Notes: a model not told the origin generated them from the sequence alone. A stretch of 64,000 bases of DNA from Lysobacter soli (GCF_003382285.1 NZ_QTJR01000004.1:124001-188000); one strand, 5' to 3'; numbered from the stretch's first letter, positions 34,510 through 44,549 are shown. Made by a program: numbers and translations.

Positions 34510-36159
34510 ATGAAGAAGACACGCGCCTTGGGCGCGCTCGTAGTGATCTGCGCGCTTTCTGCATGCGGAGGCGGTGGTGGTGGGGGGGGCGGCAGTACGC
34601 CAGCTCCGGCACCTTCAACACCGCCTCCCACGACGCCTCCCACGACGCCGCCGCCGGCGACACCCTCGGTGGGACTGACTCTGTCCACCCCACCGATCTC
34701 GCTGACGCTCGCCTTTGGCGACGACGCGAAGGCCGACGTGACCGGTCGATGGACCGCGGCCAATCTGGGTTCGGCCCAGGTCTACCTGCAGGTCGCCGAC
34801 GACGGCGGCACCTTCGTCACTCCCGCTGTCACCGCCAGCGGCAATCCGGACTTCGTCTATTCATTGCCGCTGTCCAATGCGGTCGTGCCGGGGACGCGCG
34901 CGGGCACGATCACGGTGCGCGCGTGCGAAGACGTCCAGTGCGTCAAACCCTACGCGAGCGCTTCGCAGACCTTGTCCTACAAGGTGGAGATCACGCCGAT
35001 GCCCGAGTGGGAGACCACCCAGGGCAATGCGGCCCACAACGCTTACGTCCCCATAACCCTGGACGTGACGCGGTTTGCCAAGGCATGGGAATGGAAGCGC
35101 CCGGCCGTCTCCACTTCGACCACGACGGGCCCGATCTTTCCGGTCGTGACCAGCGGCCGCATGGTGTACGTGGCCGCAGACGGTGTCAGTACGGCGGGAC
35201 CGGGCCTGTTCGCTCTCGATGAAAAGGACGGGACCGTGAAGTGGTCCCAGCAGTTCACGCTGCGCTACGGCTCGCTCAATCCGCCCGCGGCATCGGGGGG
35301 GACGGTCTACGTGCCGACGACGGGGCATGAGGACACGTTCCTCTGGGCGTTCGATGCGGCCGATGGCACGCCGCAGATGCAGTCGGGCTTCCGTACGCAA
35401 TGGGCCGACATCCTCGCACCGACGGTCAAGGACGGCGTGGCTTACGTGAACTCCGGCTACTACGGAGGTGTCGTCTACGCGTTCGAGCGGAGCACGGGAC
35501 TGAAGAAGTGGGAAGCGTCGGGCGGCACCTACGGCATGAACACGCCAGCCCTGGACGACGCGAACCGTCTGTATGCCCACAACGGCAGCACACTGACTGT
35601 TCTGGATTCGCGAGATGGCACGCTGGTGGGAAGCATCGGCCCGCAGCCGGGCGGCTTGCAGGTCGACCACCGCGCCACACCGATCGTCGGCGCGGAAAAC
35701 AGCGTGACCGGTTTCGTCGGCGACTGGTACAACGAGACGCGCCCGCTGCGCAATTACGCGATCGACACCTTGAGCGAACGCTGGACGTCGGTGAAGACCT
35801 ACCGCGCCTACCCGGCCGTCGCCAAGGGCGTGATCTACGCGGCGTCGAACAATCCCAAGTCGTTCGACGCGATCGACGAGAAGACTGGACAGGTGCTCTG
35901 GTCGTGGATCCCGGGAACGGCAGACACGGTGTTCTTCCACAACGTGGTGGTTACGAACAACCTCGCGTTCGTCAGCACCAACCGGGCGCTGTACGCGATC
36001 GACCTGGCGACCCGCAAGCCGGTGTGGCAGACACCGACGCCGGGGCAGGTGGCCATCTCCGCCAGTCGCATGCTCTACATCATGCCCGGAACGACCGATG
36101 TCTACGGCTACCCGTCTTCGGGCAGCGACGGACGCCTGCTTGCGTTCCGTACCCGTTGA
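34510..36159 (+). CDS. Lipoprotein with PQQ-like beta-propeller
   Basis: The 549-residue product has a lipoprotein signal (lipobox LSAC) followed by a glycine run and a Pro/Thr-rich linker, then a beta-sandwich-like part (residues about 60-165) and a propeller of repeating blades with LDEKDGTVKW, FDAADGTPQ, FERSTGLKKWEAS and IDEKTGQVLWSW, typical of PQQ-binding-like repeats of BamB or pyrroloquinoline enzymes. It likely sits in the outer membrane facing the periplasm or surface. The exact role is unknown. Confidence 0.82.
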   Translation: MKKTRALGALVVICALSACGGGGGGGGGSTPAPAPSTPPPTTPPTTPPPATPSVGLTLSTPPISLTLAFGDDAKADVTGRWTAANLGSAQVYLQVADDGGTFVTPAVTASGNPDFVYSLPLSNAVVPGTRAGTITVRACEDVQCVKPYASASQTLSYKVEITPMPEWETTQGNAAHNAYVPITLDVTRFAKAWEWKRPAVSTSTTTGPIFPVVTSGRMVYVAADGVSTAGPGLFALDEKDGTVKWSQQFTLRYGSLNPPAASGGTVYVPTTGHEDTFLWAFDAADGTPQMQSGFRTQWADILAPTVKDGVAYVNSGYYGGVVYAFERSTGLKKWEASGGTYGMNTPALDDANRLYAHNGSTLTVLDSRDGTLVGSIGPQPGGLQVDHRATPIVGAENSVTGFVGDWYNETRPLRNYAIDTLSERWTSVKTYRAYPAVAKGVIYAASNNPKSFDAIDEKTGQVLWSWIPGTADTVFFHNVVVTNNLAFVSTNRALYAIDLATRKPVWQTPTPGQVAISASRMLYIMPGTTDVYGYPSSGSDGRLLAFRTR

Positions 36160-36220
36160 GCCGGTAGCCCGCCCATGCGTGGGGACGCCCGGCCTGCCGC
36201 CGGGCGTCACGCCAAAAAAA

Positions 36221-36245
36221 AAGCCCGGCTTGCGCCGGGCTTTTT
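36221..36245. terminator. Bidirectional terminator
   Basis: The stem AAGCCCGGC-TTGC-GCCGGGCTT is flanked by nine A residues before and five T residues after it. It serves both the lipoprotein gene and the convergent cspA gene. Confidence 0.92.
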
Positions 36246-36267
36246 GGTAACGCTTGGTGCGAAAGGC

Positions 36268-36477
36268 TTACAGGGCCTGCACGGCGTCGGCCTGAAGGCC
36301 CTTCTGGCCCTGGACGACGGTGAAGGACACCTTCTGGCCTTCCTGCAGGCTCTTGAAGCCCGAGCCCTGGATCGAACGGAAGTGGACGAACACGTCCTCG
36401 CCGTTCTCGCGGCTGATGAAGCCGAAGCCCTTGGCATCGTTGAACCACTTGACGGTACCGGTTTCACGGTTCGACAT
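36268..36477 (-). CDS. cspA: Cold-shock protein, CspA family
   Basis: The 69-residue protein is a single cold-shock domain with RNP1 KGFGFI and RNP2 VFVHF and aromatic residues for single-stranded nucleic acid binding. It acts as an RNA chaperone. The ribosome site GGAGAAAGTC precedes ATG 36477. The long upstream region contains hairpins that may be part of a structured 5' leader, common for csp mRNAs. Whether it is cold-induced cannot be told. Confidence 0.96.
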   Translation of the reverse strand: MSNRETGTVKWFNDAKGFGFISRENGEDVFVHFRSIQGSGFKSLQEGQKVSFTVVQGQKGLQADAVQAL

Positions 36478-36574
36478 GACTTTCTCCTATACGGATGGTG
36501 AGACCGCTATCGCGGCATTGGAGCTGGTCGCAAGGAGAAAGCGAGGTGCAACGATGGAGAAGAAAATCCACATC

Positions 36575-36650
36575 GGGTCACATTCACCGTGACCCTTGGC
36601 TAACGCAGCGCGAGGCATGTTGGACGTGTTTGGTCGGATTTGCAAATCCG
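36575..36650. promoter_or_regulatory. Palindromes in the cspA upstream region
   Basis: GGGTCAC-N7-GTGACCC (36575-36595) and CGGATTTGCAAATCCG (36635-36650, a perfect 16-bp palindrome) lie between cspA and the DUF4031 gene. Either may be an operator or a hairpin of the csp leader. No regulator is assigned. Confidence 0.4.
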
Positions 36651-36714
36651 GACCGGCCGGGGCGGTTCAGATAGGATCCCCATTCAGCATGTCCACCGAT
36701 TACCTCTCCCGGCG

Positions 36715-36999
36715 ATGACGGTCTATGTCGATGATGCGGTCCACCTGTGGCGCGGCCGCCGCTGGGCCCACCTGATGGCCGACACCCTCGACGAGCTCCA
36801 TGCCATGGCCGAGCGCCTGGACATCCCGCGCCGGGCTTTCCAGAACAAGACCTCCGGCGCGCATTACGACGTACCGTCCGAGTTGCGCGAGCGCGCGATC
36901 GAGCTGGGCGCGGTGGCTATTTCGCGCCACACCGACCGCGACCGGGTCCGGGCGGTGATCGCCCGCGCCAAGGCGCAGGGCCGCGGCGAGCACCCCTGA
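36715..36999 (+). CDS. DUF4031 family protein
   Basis: The 94-residue protein starts MTVYVDDAVHLWRGRRWAHL and ends with a basic helix, matching small DUF4031 proteins. Function unknown; its start is preceded by a weak ribosome site. The following DUF3297 gene lies about 90 bases downstream in the same direction. Confidence 0.82.
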   Translation: MTVYVDDAVHLWRGRRWAHLMADTLDELHAMAERLDIPRRAFQNKTSGAHYDVPSELRERAIELGAVAISRHTDRDRVRAVIARAKAQGRGEHP

Positions 37000-37086
37000 G
37001 GCTGCGGGATCGCGCCACCGCACGTATCCTGTGCGGCCCCGGCGCCTGCCCGGTGCCAATACCCGCGCCAGAACACGAATCCCGCC

Positions 37087-37338
37087 ATGACCGACACCCC
37101 CCCCGACCGCCTCTCCAACGACCCGCGCAGCCCGTTCTTCGATGAGACGGTGCTCGAGCGCGGCATCGGCATCCGCTTCAACGGGGTCGAGCGCATCAAT
37201 GTCGAGGAGTACTGCATCAGCGAGGGCTGGGTGCGGCTGCCGGTCGGCAAGGCGCTGGATCGCCGCGGCAACCCGATGACGATGAAGCACAAGGGCAAGG
37301 TCGAGGCCTGGTTCCGCGACGCGGAAGCCGGCGAGTAA
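37087..37338 (+). CDS. DUF3297 family protein
   Basis: The 83-residue acidic protein (MTDTPPDRLSNDPRSPFF ... ERGIGIRFNGVER) matches DUF3297, a small proteobacterial family of unknown function. There are no membrane segments or metal motifs. It converges with the M23 peptidase gene. Confidence 0.88.
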   Translation: MTDTPPDRLSNDPRSPFFDETVLERGIGIRFNGVERINVEEYCISEGWVRLPVGKALDRRGNPMTMKHKGKVEAWFRDAEAGE

Positions 37339-37341
37339 GCC

Positions 37342-38061
37342 TCAAAGCCCCGCCAGGTAACGGCCCGGGTCGATCCGGCGCCCGTACTGGCGCACTTCGA
37401 AATGCAGGTGCGGACCGGTCGAACGGCCGGTCGAGCCCATCTTCGAGATCTCCTGCCCGGCGAGGACGACGTCGCCGGGCCGCACCTCCAGCCGGCTGTT
37501 GTGCGCGTACAGCGTCACGATGCCCTGGCCGTGGTCGATCATGACCACGTTGCCGTAGTCCTTCGTGTAATGCGCCTGCACGACCACGCCGTCGCCGCAG
37601 GCATGCACCGGCGTTCCGGTCGTGCCGGCGAAGTCGATGCCGCTGTGGAAGGCATCGCCGCGCCCGAAGGGGTCGTGGCGGCGGCCGAAGCCGGACGTGA
37701 TCCGCACCGGCGCGACCGGCAGCAGGCTGAGCAGCTTCTCGCGCCAGTCGCGCTTGACCGGATTCCAGGCGATCGCCGACAGGTCGATCGCGTCGTCGGC
37801 CTTGTGCAGCGGCACCGCGTCCAGGTGCGCGAGGTCCGCGGCGAGGTCGTAGTGCGGCGCCTGCGAGGCCGGCAGGTACGGACCGCCCATCCCCGCCTCG
37901 ATGGCGACCGCGCGCGCCGGCACGGCGACGTGCGTGCGCGCATAGCCGGAGCCGGCGCTCGTGGCGGCAACCAGCACCGCGGCTGCGCAGATCACCTGCA
38001 GGCTGCTGCGCCAACCGCAGCGGACGGGACGGACTCGGGCTTTGCGTACGGCGGGGGACAT
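37342..38061 (-). CDS. M23 family metallopeptidase (LytM/murein endopeptidase)
   Basis: The 239-residue product has an N-terminal membrane anchor or signal (VICAAAVLVAATSAG) and a C-terminal LytM domain with zinc ligands in HSGIDFAGTTG and HLHFEVRQYG plus YAHNS. It would cut peptidoglycan cross-links or bind the wall. The start at 38061 (MSPAVRKARVR) is preferred over a frame extension that reads through low-quality sequence. It stands alone. Confidence 0.9.
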   Translation of the reverse strand: MSPAVRKARVRPVRCGWRSSLQVICAAAVLVAATSAGSGYARTHVAVPARAVAIEAGMGGPYLPASQAPHYDLAADLAHLDAVPLHKADDAIDLSAIAWNPVKRDWREKLLSLLPVAPVRITSGFGRRHDPFGRGDAFHSGIDFAGTTGTPVHACGDGVVVQAHYTKDYGNVVMIDHGQGIVTLYAHNSRLEVRPGDVVLAGQEISKMGSTGRSTGPHLHFEVRQYGRRIDPGRYLAGL

Positions 38062-38360
38062 GGAACGGCTCCGTGGGCGGACGGCGGCGCCCGGCGACCG
38101 GACGCGGTGGACTCCTGGCGGGGGAATTCCGGCTGCGATACGTGCCGGGCGAAGCGCCATTGCGGCGCAGGAGGAAGTTTCCGGATCGGTCCCCGGGGCC
38201 GATATGAGACGGGTCCGAAAAACTCTCAGCCGAAGGCCTTGACCTGTTAAGGATTCGTGGTTCGAAACCGCGAACGCCGGCTGTACGTCGCTGCGAGCCG
38301 CGTCGCCGGCGCGCATCGGCGGTGGGAGAATCCGATTGCCCCATCCCTTCGGAGGTCGCC

Positions 38361-38915
38361 ATGAAATCGCGCCTCGCCCTTCTCCTTCTCGCCGCTGCCT
38401 TCACCTCCACTGCGATCGCCGGAGTCCGAAACGTCACCGATCCGGATGCACCGCGCGCCTTGCCAGAAAGCGAGTCGGTCAACGTGCGATGGGAAGACCC
38501 GTCGCGCTTCAGCGAACTTCGCTACAGCGGCAACCGCTGGGAAGCCTCGCAGGGCAACTGGGTGCAGGAACTCGCGGGCTACCTGCGCGAGCGCGCCGAG
38601 AAGCGCCTGCCCGAGGGCCAGCGCCTGGATGTCGACATCCTCGACATCCGCCGCGCGGGCATGTTCGAACCGTGGCACGGCCCGAACCTGCAGAACACGC
38701 GCATCATCCGCGACGTCTATCCGCCGCGCATGACGCTCAACGTGCGCCTTACCGATGCCAACGGCAACGTGATCGCGCAAGGCGAGCGCAAGCTCAGCGA
38801 TCCGGGCTTCCTGATGAGCGACAGCGCCTCGCTCAACAGCGATCCGCTGCGCTTCGAGAAACGCCTGATCGATCGCTGGCTCACGCAGGAACTGCGCGAA
38901 GGCGAGCGCAGCTAG
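38361..38915 (+). CDS. DUF3016 secreted protein
   Basis: The 184-residue product has a signal peptide (LALLLLAAAFTSTAIAG) and a periplasmic domain with VNVRWEDPSRFSE and PEGQRLDVDILDIRRAG, typical of DUF3016. A good ribosome site GGAGGT precedes ATG 38361. Function unknown. Transcription ends at the hairpin at 38938. Confidence 0.87.
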   Translation: MKSRLALLLLAAAFTSTAIAGVRNVTDPDAPRALPESESVNVRWEDPSRFSELRYSGNRWEASQGNWVQELAGYLRERAEKRLPEGQRLDVDILDIRRAGMFEPWHGPNLQNTRIIRDVYPPRMTLNVRLTDANGNVIAQGERKLSDPGFLMSDSASLNSDPLRFEKRLIDRWLTQELREGERS

Positions 38916-38937
38916 TCATCGAAGTCGCCGGAAACAA

Positions 38938-38966
38938 GAAGGGCCGCAGCTGCGGCCCTTCGTTTT
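38938..38966. terminator. Terminator
   Basis: GAAGGGCCGC-AGCT-GCGGCCCTTC followed by GTTTTG lies between the DUF3016 gene and the convergent ABC permease gene. Confidence 0.85.
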
Positions 38967-38981
38967 GTCGCGCGGAGCGGC

Positions 38982-39739
<758 letters not shown>

Positions 39740-39743
<4 letters not shown>

Positions 39744-40717
39744 GCGCGCGCCTCCCGGTTCTGGCGGACCAGGCTGACGAAGATGTCCTCCAGCGAACTC
39801 TCGGACGAATGCAGGTCCTTGAAGTCGATGCCGTGCTGGGTGAGGCGACGCAGGAGCGCGGCAATGCCGGTTTCCTGCGCCTGCACGTCGAAGGTGTAGA
39901 CCAGCGAATGGCCGTCTTCGGCCAGTTCCAGCGGGTATTCGGCGAGGTCGTCGGGAATCCGCTCCAGCGGCGCCTGCAGCGTCAGCGTGAGCTGCTTCTT
40001 GCCGAGCTTGCGCATCAGCGTGGCCTTGTCCTCCACCAGCACCAGCTCGCCCTTGTTGATCACGCCGATGCGGTCGGCCATGTCCTCGGCCTCCTCGATG
40101 TAATGCGTGGTCAGGATGATCGTGGTGCCGTTCTCGCGAAGGCGACGCACCATTTCCCACATGTCGTGGCGCAGTTCGACGTCGACGCCTGCGGTCGGTT
40201 CATCGAGGAACAGGATCGACGGCTCGTGCGACAGCGCCTTGGCGATGAGCACGCGGCGTTTCATGCCGCCCGACAGCGCCATGATCTTGCTGTCCTTCTT
40301 GTCCCACAGCGAAAGGTCGCGCAGCACCTTTTCCAGGTACGCGTCGTCGCGCGGCTTGCCGAAGAGCCCACGGCTGAACTTCACCGTCGCCCATACGCTT
40401 TCGAACGCGTCGGTCGACAGCTCCTGCGGCACCAGCCCGATCTTCATGCGTGCGGCGCGGTAATCGTGGACGATGTCGTGGCCGTCGGCGGTGACGCTGC
40501 CGGAGCTCGCGTTGACGATGCCGCAGATGATGCTGATCAGCGTCGTCTTGCCCGCGCCGTTGGGCCCGAGCAGCGCGAAGATCTCGCCGCGGCGGATCTG
40601 CAGGTCGATGCCCTTGAGCGCCTGGAAACCGGTGGAGTACGTCTTGGTGAGCCCCCTGACATCGATCACGGGGTCGATGACGGGATCGTGTGCCTGCAAG
40701 CCGGCGGTGGACGCCAT
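39740..40717 (-). CDS. ABC-2 exporter ATP-binding protein
   Basis: The 325-residue ATPase has Walker [10 protein letters not shown], the signature [15 protein letters not shown], Walker [13 protein letters not shown] and H-loop [13 protein letters not shown], as in YadG/CcmA-like exporters, with a C-terminal extension after residue 240. The start at 40717 has AAGGAAC upstream; a start at about 40786 is also possible. Confidence 0.92.
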
Positions 40718-40782
40718 GCCGTGTTCCTTTTCCTGCGGAGAACCCGCGGCATCGTACCGGAGCGGCGCCGACGACACGTCGC

Positions 40783-41061
40783 TCATCCCATGCGGCCGAG
40801 GCGACGCGACGATCCGGTGGCTTCGCTGCACACCTTCGTCACACGCGCCAGCAGCGCGCGCACGCCGGGCAGGATCACCCACGCGGCCGGCAGCGCGACG
40901 GCGAACGCGACGGGCCATCCGCGCAGCCAGGCCTCGACGAGCCCGGGGCCGAAACCGCGGTGCAAGGCGATCATGGCGAAGCTCATCACGCCCGACATCA
41001 GCGTGACGACCAGCGGAACGAAGGCGAACTGGGCCTGGCGTGGCGTGAGCATGGCGGGCAT
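40783..41061 (-). CDS. DUF2798-like two-helix membrane protein
   Basis: The 92-residue product starts [17 protein letters not shown] and has two membrane helices ([19 protein letters not shown] and [18 protein letters not shown]), typical of DUF2798. The second ATG (41052) is equally possible. The tail is basic. It lies 65 bases before the ABC ATPase gene. Function unknown. Confidence 0.75.
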   Translation of the reverse strand: MPAMLTPRQAQFAFVPLVVTLMSGVMSFAMIALHRGFGPGLVEAWLRGWPVAFAVALPAAWVILPGVRALLARVTKVCSEATGSSRRLGRMG

Positions 41062-41257
41062 TCCGTTGCGGGGGAGGAGTGACAGGTTAGGCACGCGACC
41101 CCGCGCCGATAAGCCCGTATCGGGGGGAAGAACCGTCCCGTCAGCGGGCGAATCGGCGAAACGTGCCATCGCGGCGCCGTCGTGTGTCTTCCGGTACATC
41201 GCGCCGTCGCACGCATGGGCCACAATGCGTGTCCCCAGTACGCATCCGCGGAGTGCC

Positions 41258-41632
41258 ATGAAATTCCTGCTGATGATCTATACCGACCAGGCCTTGCTCG
41301 ACGCGTTGCCGGAAGGCGAGTACGACCGCCTGATGAAGGACTGCATCGAAAAGGCCGACGCCCTGCGCGAGCGCGGCGTGCTGCTGGATTCGCAGCAGCT
41401 CGAAGTCCCCAGCACCGCGCGTTCGATCCGCGCCCGCAACGGCAGCACGCACGTGTTCGACGGTCCGTTCGCCGAAGCGAAGGAAGTCTTCGCCGGCTTC
41501 AACCTGATCGAGGCGCCGGATATCGAAGCTGCGGTGGACATCGCGCATTCGTTCCCGTGGTCGCGCTTCGGTTCGATCGAAGTGCGCCCGGTGCGCGACT
41601 TCAACGCGGTGCGCGAGCGCGTGGGCGCGTAA
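41258..41632 (+). CDS. YCII-related protein
   Basis: The 124-residue product has the YCII/DGPF pattern [10 protein letters not shown] and [19 protein letters not shown], where the His/Asp pair of YciI is partly retained. Members are small dimers sometimes tied to sigma factors or haloacetate metabolism. It is divergent from the DUF2798 gene. Function unknown. Confidence 0.88.
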   Translation: MKFLLMIYTDQALLDALPEGEYDRLMKDCIEKADALRERGVLLDSQQLEVPSTARSIRARNGSTHVFDGPFAEAKEVFAGFNLIEAPDIEAAVDIAHSFPWSRFGSIEVRPVRDFNAVRERVGA

Positions 41633-41638
41633 CGCGCG

Positions 41639-42523
41639 TCAGGCCAGGCGCTTCTCGAACCAGTAATCCGCGTAGGGATTGTCGTTGTAGCGCGGGATCT
41701 CGACGTAGCCGTTGCGCGCATACAGCGCGCGTGCTTCCAGCAGCGTGCGGTTGGTGTCCAGGCGCAGCGTGTGCAGCGACATCGCGTGCGCCCGCGCTTC
41801 CAGTGCATCGAGCATGCGCTGGGCGATGCCGAGGCCGCGTGCGGTCGGCGCGACCCACATGCGCTTGATCTCGCCGGCGCCGTCGCCGAGCACCTTCAGC
41901 GCGCCGCAGCCGAGCGCGTCCTCGTCCAGGCGCGCGAGCAGCAGCACGCCGGACGGCGGTACGAGTTCCTGCGGATCGGCGCTCGGGCCGCGCGTCGCGT
42001 CGAACCCCGTGTCGAAGCGTTCGTCGAGTTCGCGCAGATACGCGTCGATGCACGCGCGCGCATCGGCGCTGGCGGGGTCCGCCGGTTCGATGACCACGGC
42101 GGCGGCGCGCATCAGGCGTTCGACGTCGGCCATCGCCCGGGTCAGGCGCTCACGCTGCGCCTCGCCCAGCGGCGACAGCAGCGAGGTCGCGAAGTCCTGC
42201 GACAGCCGGTCGAGCGCCTCGAATTCCCGCCGTCCCTTCGCGGTCAGCAGTACGCGCCGGACGCGCGCGTCATCCGGCGCCGGCTGCGATTTCACCAGCC
42301 CCTGCGATTCAAGGCCGCGCAGCAGGCGGCTCAGGTAGCCCGAATCCAGCGACAGCCGCGCGCGCAGGTCGCGCACGTCGGCGCCGTCGCTACCGATCTC
42401 GAACAGCAGTCGCGACTCGGCCAGCGGACGGCCGCGACCTAGGAAGTCGTCCGAAAGCGCCCCGATCCGGCGCGTCACCGAGCGGTTGAAGCTGCGGACC
42501 TGTTCGATCTGACGTTCGTCCAT
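41639..42523 (-). CDS. MarR-GNAT bifunctional regulator/acetyltransferase
   Basis: The 294-residue product joins a MarR winged-helix domain (residues about 1-145; LSLDSGYLSRLLRGLESQGLV is the recognition region) to a GNAT domain (about 150-294) with the acetyl-CoA motif ARGLGIAQRML. Such fusions are known across bacteria and may couple a sensed substrate to acetylation. It is adjacent to and converges with the YCII gene. Confidence 0.9.
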   Translation of the reverse strand: MDERQIEQVRSFNRSVTRRIGALSDDFLGRGRPLAESRLLFEIGSDGADVRDLRARLSLDSGYLSRLLRGLESQGLVKSQPAPDDARVRRVLLTAKGRREFEALDRLSQDFATSLLSPLGEAQRERLTRAMADVERLMRAAAVVIEPADPASADARACIDAYLRELDERFDTGFDATRGPSADPQELVPPSGVLLLARLDEDALGCGALKVLGDGAGEIKRMWVAPTARGLGIAQRMLDALEARAHAMSLHTLRLDTNRTLLEARALYARNGYVEIPRYNDNPYADYWFEKRLA

Positions 42524-42563
42524 TGCCTGACTTTAGTCAGGCAATTGCTCGGGCGCAAGCGTT

Positions 42564-42788
42564 TCAGGGTTGTCCGGAGGCCGGTTGCGCCCGGCGACGC
42601 GACAGATAGGGCAGCGCGAACATGTACAGCCCGCTGACCAGCAGCAACGCCAGCGGCACCAGCGTCGCGAAGCCGACCCACAGCGCGATGTCGCCCCGAC
42701 CCATCACGGCGAAGTTGGCGATGACGAACAGCGTGAAGGCAATCGACAGCCAGCGATGGGCCTGGCGGATCCACTTGTTCCAGTTCAT
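42564..42788 (-). CDS. Small membrane protein
   Basis: The 74-residue product has two membrane helices (SIAFTLFVIANFAVM and VGFATLVPLALLLVSGLYMF) between a short basic N-terminus and an Arg-rich C-terminus. No family is recognised. It starts 112 bases downstream of the amidohydrolase gene on the same strand. Confidence 0.7.
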   Translation of the reverse strand: MNWNKWIRQAHRWLSIAFTLFVIANFAVMGRGDIALWVGFATLVPLALLLVSGLYMFALPYLSRRRAQPASGQP

Positions 42789-42900
42789 TCGAGCGCTCCC
42801 TGGCGGATGGCCCGCACGATGCGGGCCGACGGAAGGCATCCTCGCGCGGCGCCCGCGGCGCCGCTTCTCGAAAACTGATCGATTGCGCCCGGCGCGCGGC

Positions 42901-44217
42901 TTACGGCCCGCGCACCACCGCACCCTGCTTCATCACCAGCAGCGGCTTCTGCGTGGCGCGGATGTTCTCCAGCACGTTGCCGGGCACGGCGACGATGTCG
43001 GCGAACTTGCCCGCCTCCAGCGTGCCGGTTTCGTTCTCGATGCCCAGCAGCTTCGCCGAGCCCTGGCTGCTGGTGAGCAACGCCGCCGACGGCGTCATGC
43101 CCAGGTCGACCATGTCGCCGAATTCCTGCGCGTTGAGGCCGTGCGGATACACCGCGGCGTCGGTGCCCAGCGCGATCGGCACGCCCACGCGCAGCGCCTC
43201 CTTGAACATCTTCTGGTGCGCCGCGCCGGCCGCGCGCGCCTTGGCGCCGATCTGCGGCGGATACGTATCGGCCTTGTCGAGCACCCAGACCTGCGTCATG
43301 CGCGTGGGCACCAGGTACGTGCCCTTGCTCTTCATCAGCTGCAGCGTGGGCGTGGTGAGGAAGCTTCCGTGCTCGATCGAATCCACGCCGGCTTCCACCG
43401 CGAGCTTCGCGGCGAGATCGCCATGGCTGTGCGCGGCGACCTTGCGGCCCCAGGTGTGGGCTTCGGTCACGATCGCGCGCAGCTCGTCGGGCGTGAGCTG
43501 CGGGACGTCGACCGGATCGGCTTCCGACAGCACGCCACCGGAGGCGCAGATCTTGATGAGGTCGGCGCCGTACTTCATCTGCTCGCGCGTGGCGAGGCGG
43601 CACTGCTCGGCGCCGTTGCACACGCCGTCGCGCGGGCCCAGCGGCACGACGCGCTCCGGCGGGAACGGCGCGGCATCGCAATGCCCGCCGGTGGAACCGA
43701 GGGCGTGGCCTGCGACCAGCATGCGCGGGCCTTCGGCCAGGCCGTCGCGGATCGCGTTGCGCAGCGCGATGTCGACGAAATCCGGCGCGCCGACCTCGCG
43801 CACCGTGGTGAAGCCGGCTTCGAGCGTCAGCTTCGCGTTGCGTGCCGCGTGGAACGATTGCTCGGTCGGAAAGCGCAGCATGTTCTCGTAGAAGCCCTGC
43901 GCCCAGTTGTCGTCGTGGTTGGAGGCGATGTGCGTGTGCGCGTCGATGAAGCCCGGCAGCAGCGTGGCTTCGCCCAGGTCGATGACCTTCGCGCCGGCCG
44001 GCACGGCGGCATCGCCGACGGCGGCGATGCGATCGCCCTGCACCACCACCACGCCCGGCGACACAAGCTGGCCGCTGCGGCCGTCGAACAGGTGCGCGGC
44101 CCGCAGCACGACGGGCGCCGAGGCCGGCGCGGCGGGCGCCTGCGCAGGCGTCGCGGCGGTGGCCAGCGACAAGGCGACGGACAGGCCCGCCAGGGCCACG
44201 ACGGCACGACGCTTCAT
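42901..44217 (-). CDS. Secreted metal-dependent amidohydrolase
   Basis: The 438-residue product has a signal peptide (cut near PAQAPAA) and an amidohydrolase barrel with the first metal site DAHTHI, a probable carbamylated lysine in DLIKICASGG, HSHGDLA and the final aspartate in ALGTDAAV. It resembles Xaa-Pro dipeptidase/imidazolonepropionase-like enzymes acting on peptides or cyclic amides. It likely works in the periplasm. Confidence 0.9.
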   Translation of the reverse strand: MKRRAVVALAGLSVALSLATAATPAQAPAAPASAPVVLRAAHLFDGRSGQLVSPGVVVVQGDRIAAVGDAAVPAGAKVIDLGEATLLPGFIDAHTHIASNHDDNWAQGFYENMLRFPTEQSFHAARNAKLTLEAGFTTVREVGAPDFVDIALRNAIRDGLAEGPRMLVAGHALGSTGGHCDAAPFPPERVVPLGPRDGVCNGAEQCRLATREQMKYGADLIKICASGGVLSEADPVDVPQLTPDELRAIVTEAHTWGRKVAAHSHGDLAAKLAVEAGVDSIEHGSFLTTPTLQLMKSKGTYLVPTRMTQVWVLDKADTYPPQIGAKARAAGAAHQKMFKEALRVGVPIALGTDAAVYPHGLNAQEFGDMVDLGMTPSAALLTSSQGSAKLLGIENETGTLEAGKFADIVAVPGNVLENIRATQKPLLVMKQGAVVRGP

Positions 44218-44224
44218 TCCCTTC

Positions 44225-44376
44225 CCCTCAGGCGTTCACGTTCGGGCGAGTGTAGGAGGCGACGCGGCGCGCCGTCTCGCCTCCTGCGACAGGCGGCGGC
44301 CACACTGGGCGCACTCCTCGTCAGGGAGATTGCCGGGGTGGCGCGCGACCGGTTCGCGCGCCACCCCGGCTTTTTT
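44225..44376 (+). ncRNA. Candidate small RNA ending at an orphan terminator
   Basis: The terminator at 44332-44376 serves no visible plus-strand gene, as the nearest upstream gene is on the minus strand and starts at 44217. A stable hairpin precedes it. The simplest reading is an RNA of about 100-150 bases that starts in the divergent promoter region. The 5' end is not defined. Confidence 0.4.
44332..44376 (+). terminator. Strong Rho-independent terminator
   Basis: A 17-bp perfect stem GCCGGGGTGGCGCGCGA / TCGCGCGCCACCCCGGC with a short loop CCGGT is followed by TTTTTT on the plus strand only. Confidence 0.9.
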
Positions 44377-44392
44377 CGTTCCAAAGGGGTGC

Positions 44393-44406
44393 TGTAAGCG
44401 CTTACC
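44393..44406. promoter_or_regulatory. LacI-family-type operator
   Basis: TGTAAGCGCTTACC contains the perfect 12-bp palindrome GTAAGCGCTTAC. It is one base from TGTAAGCGCTTACA, a typical operator of LacI/GalR regulators. It lies 144 bases before the RcnB-like gene. No LacI gene is in the window. Confidence 0.5.
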
Positions 44407-44549
44407 TAAAGCCGAGGTGAAGGATTCCGGTCACAAAGCGCGAACTGCGTCGCGATTCGGCGCGAACCCGATTGCCAGCCGGTGCGCCCCAGTCAGGATC
44501 GACACAAACCAGATCCATCACCGCAACTCGCATGCACACAGGGGATTTC

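Larger units (their letters stand above)
44218..44549. other. Intergenic region with orphan terminator and operator
   Basis: Between the divergent amidohydrolase and RcnB-like genes lie a GGAGGCGA...TCGCCTCC hairpin near 44257-44284, a very strong plus-strand terminator (44332-44376) with no plus-strand gene upstream, and a LacI-type palindrome (44393-44406). Confidence 0.65.

Noticed and set aside
41639-42523. Two genes (a MarR regulator and an acetyltransferase) split by a frameshift
   Set aside because: One uninterrupted frame covers both domains, and MarR-GNAT fusions are known.
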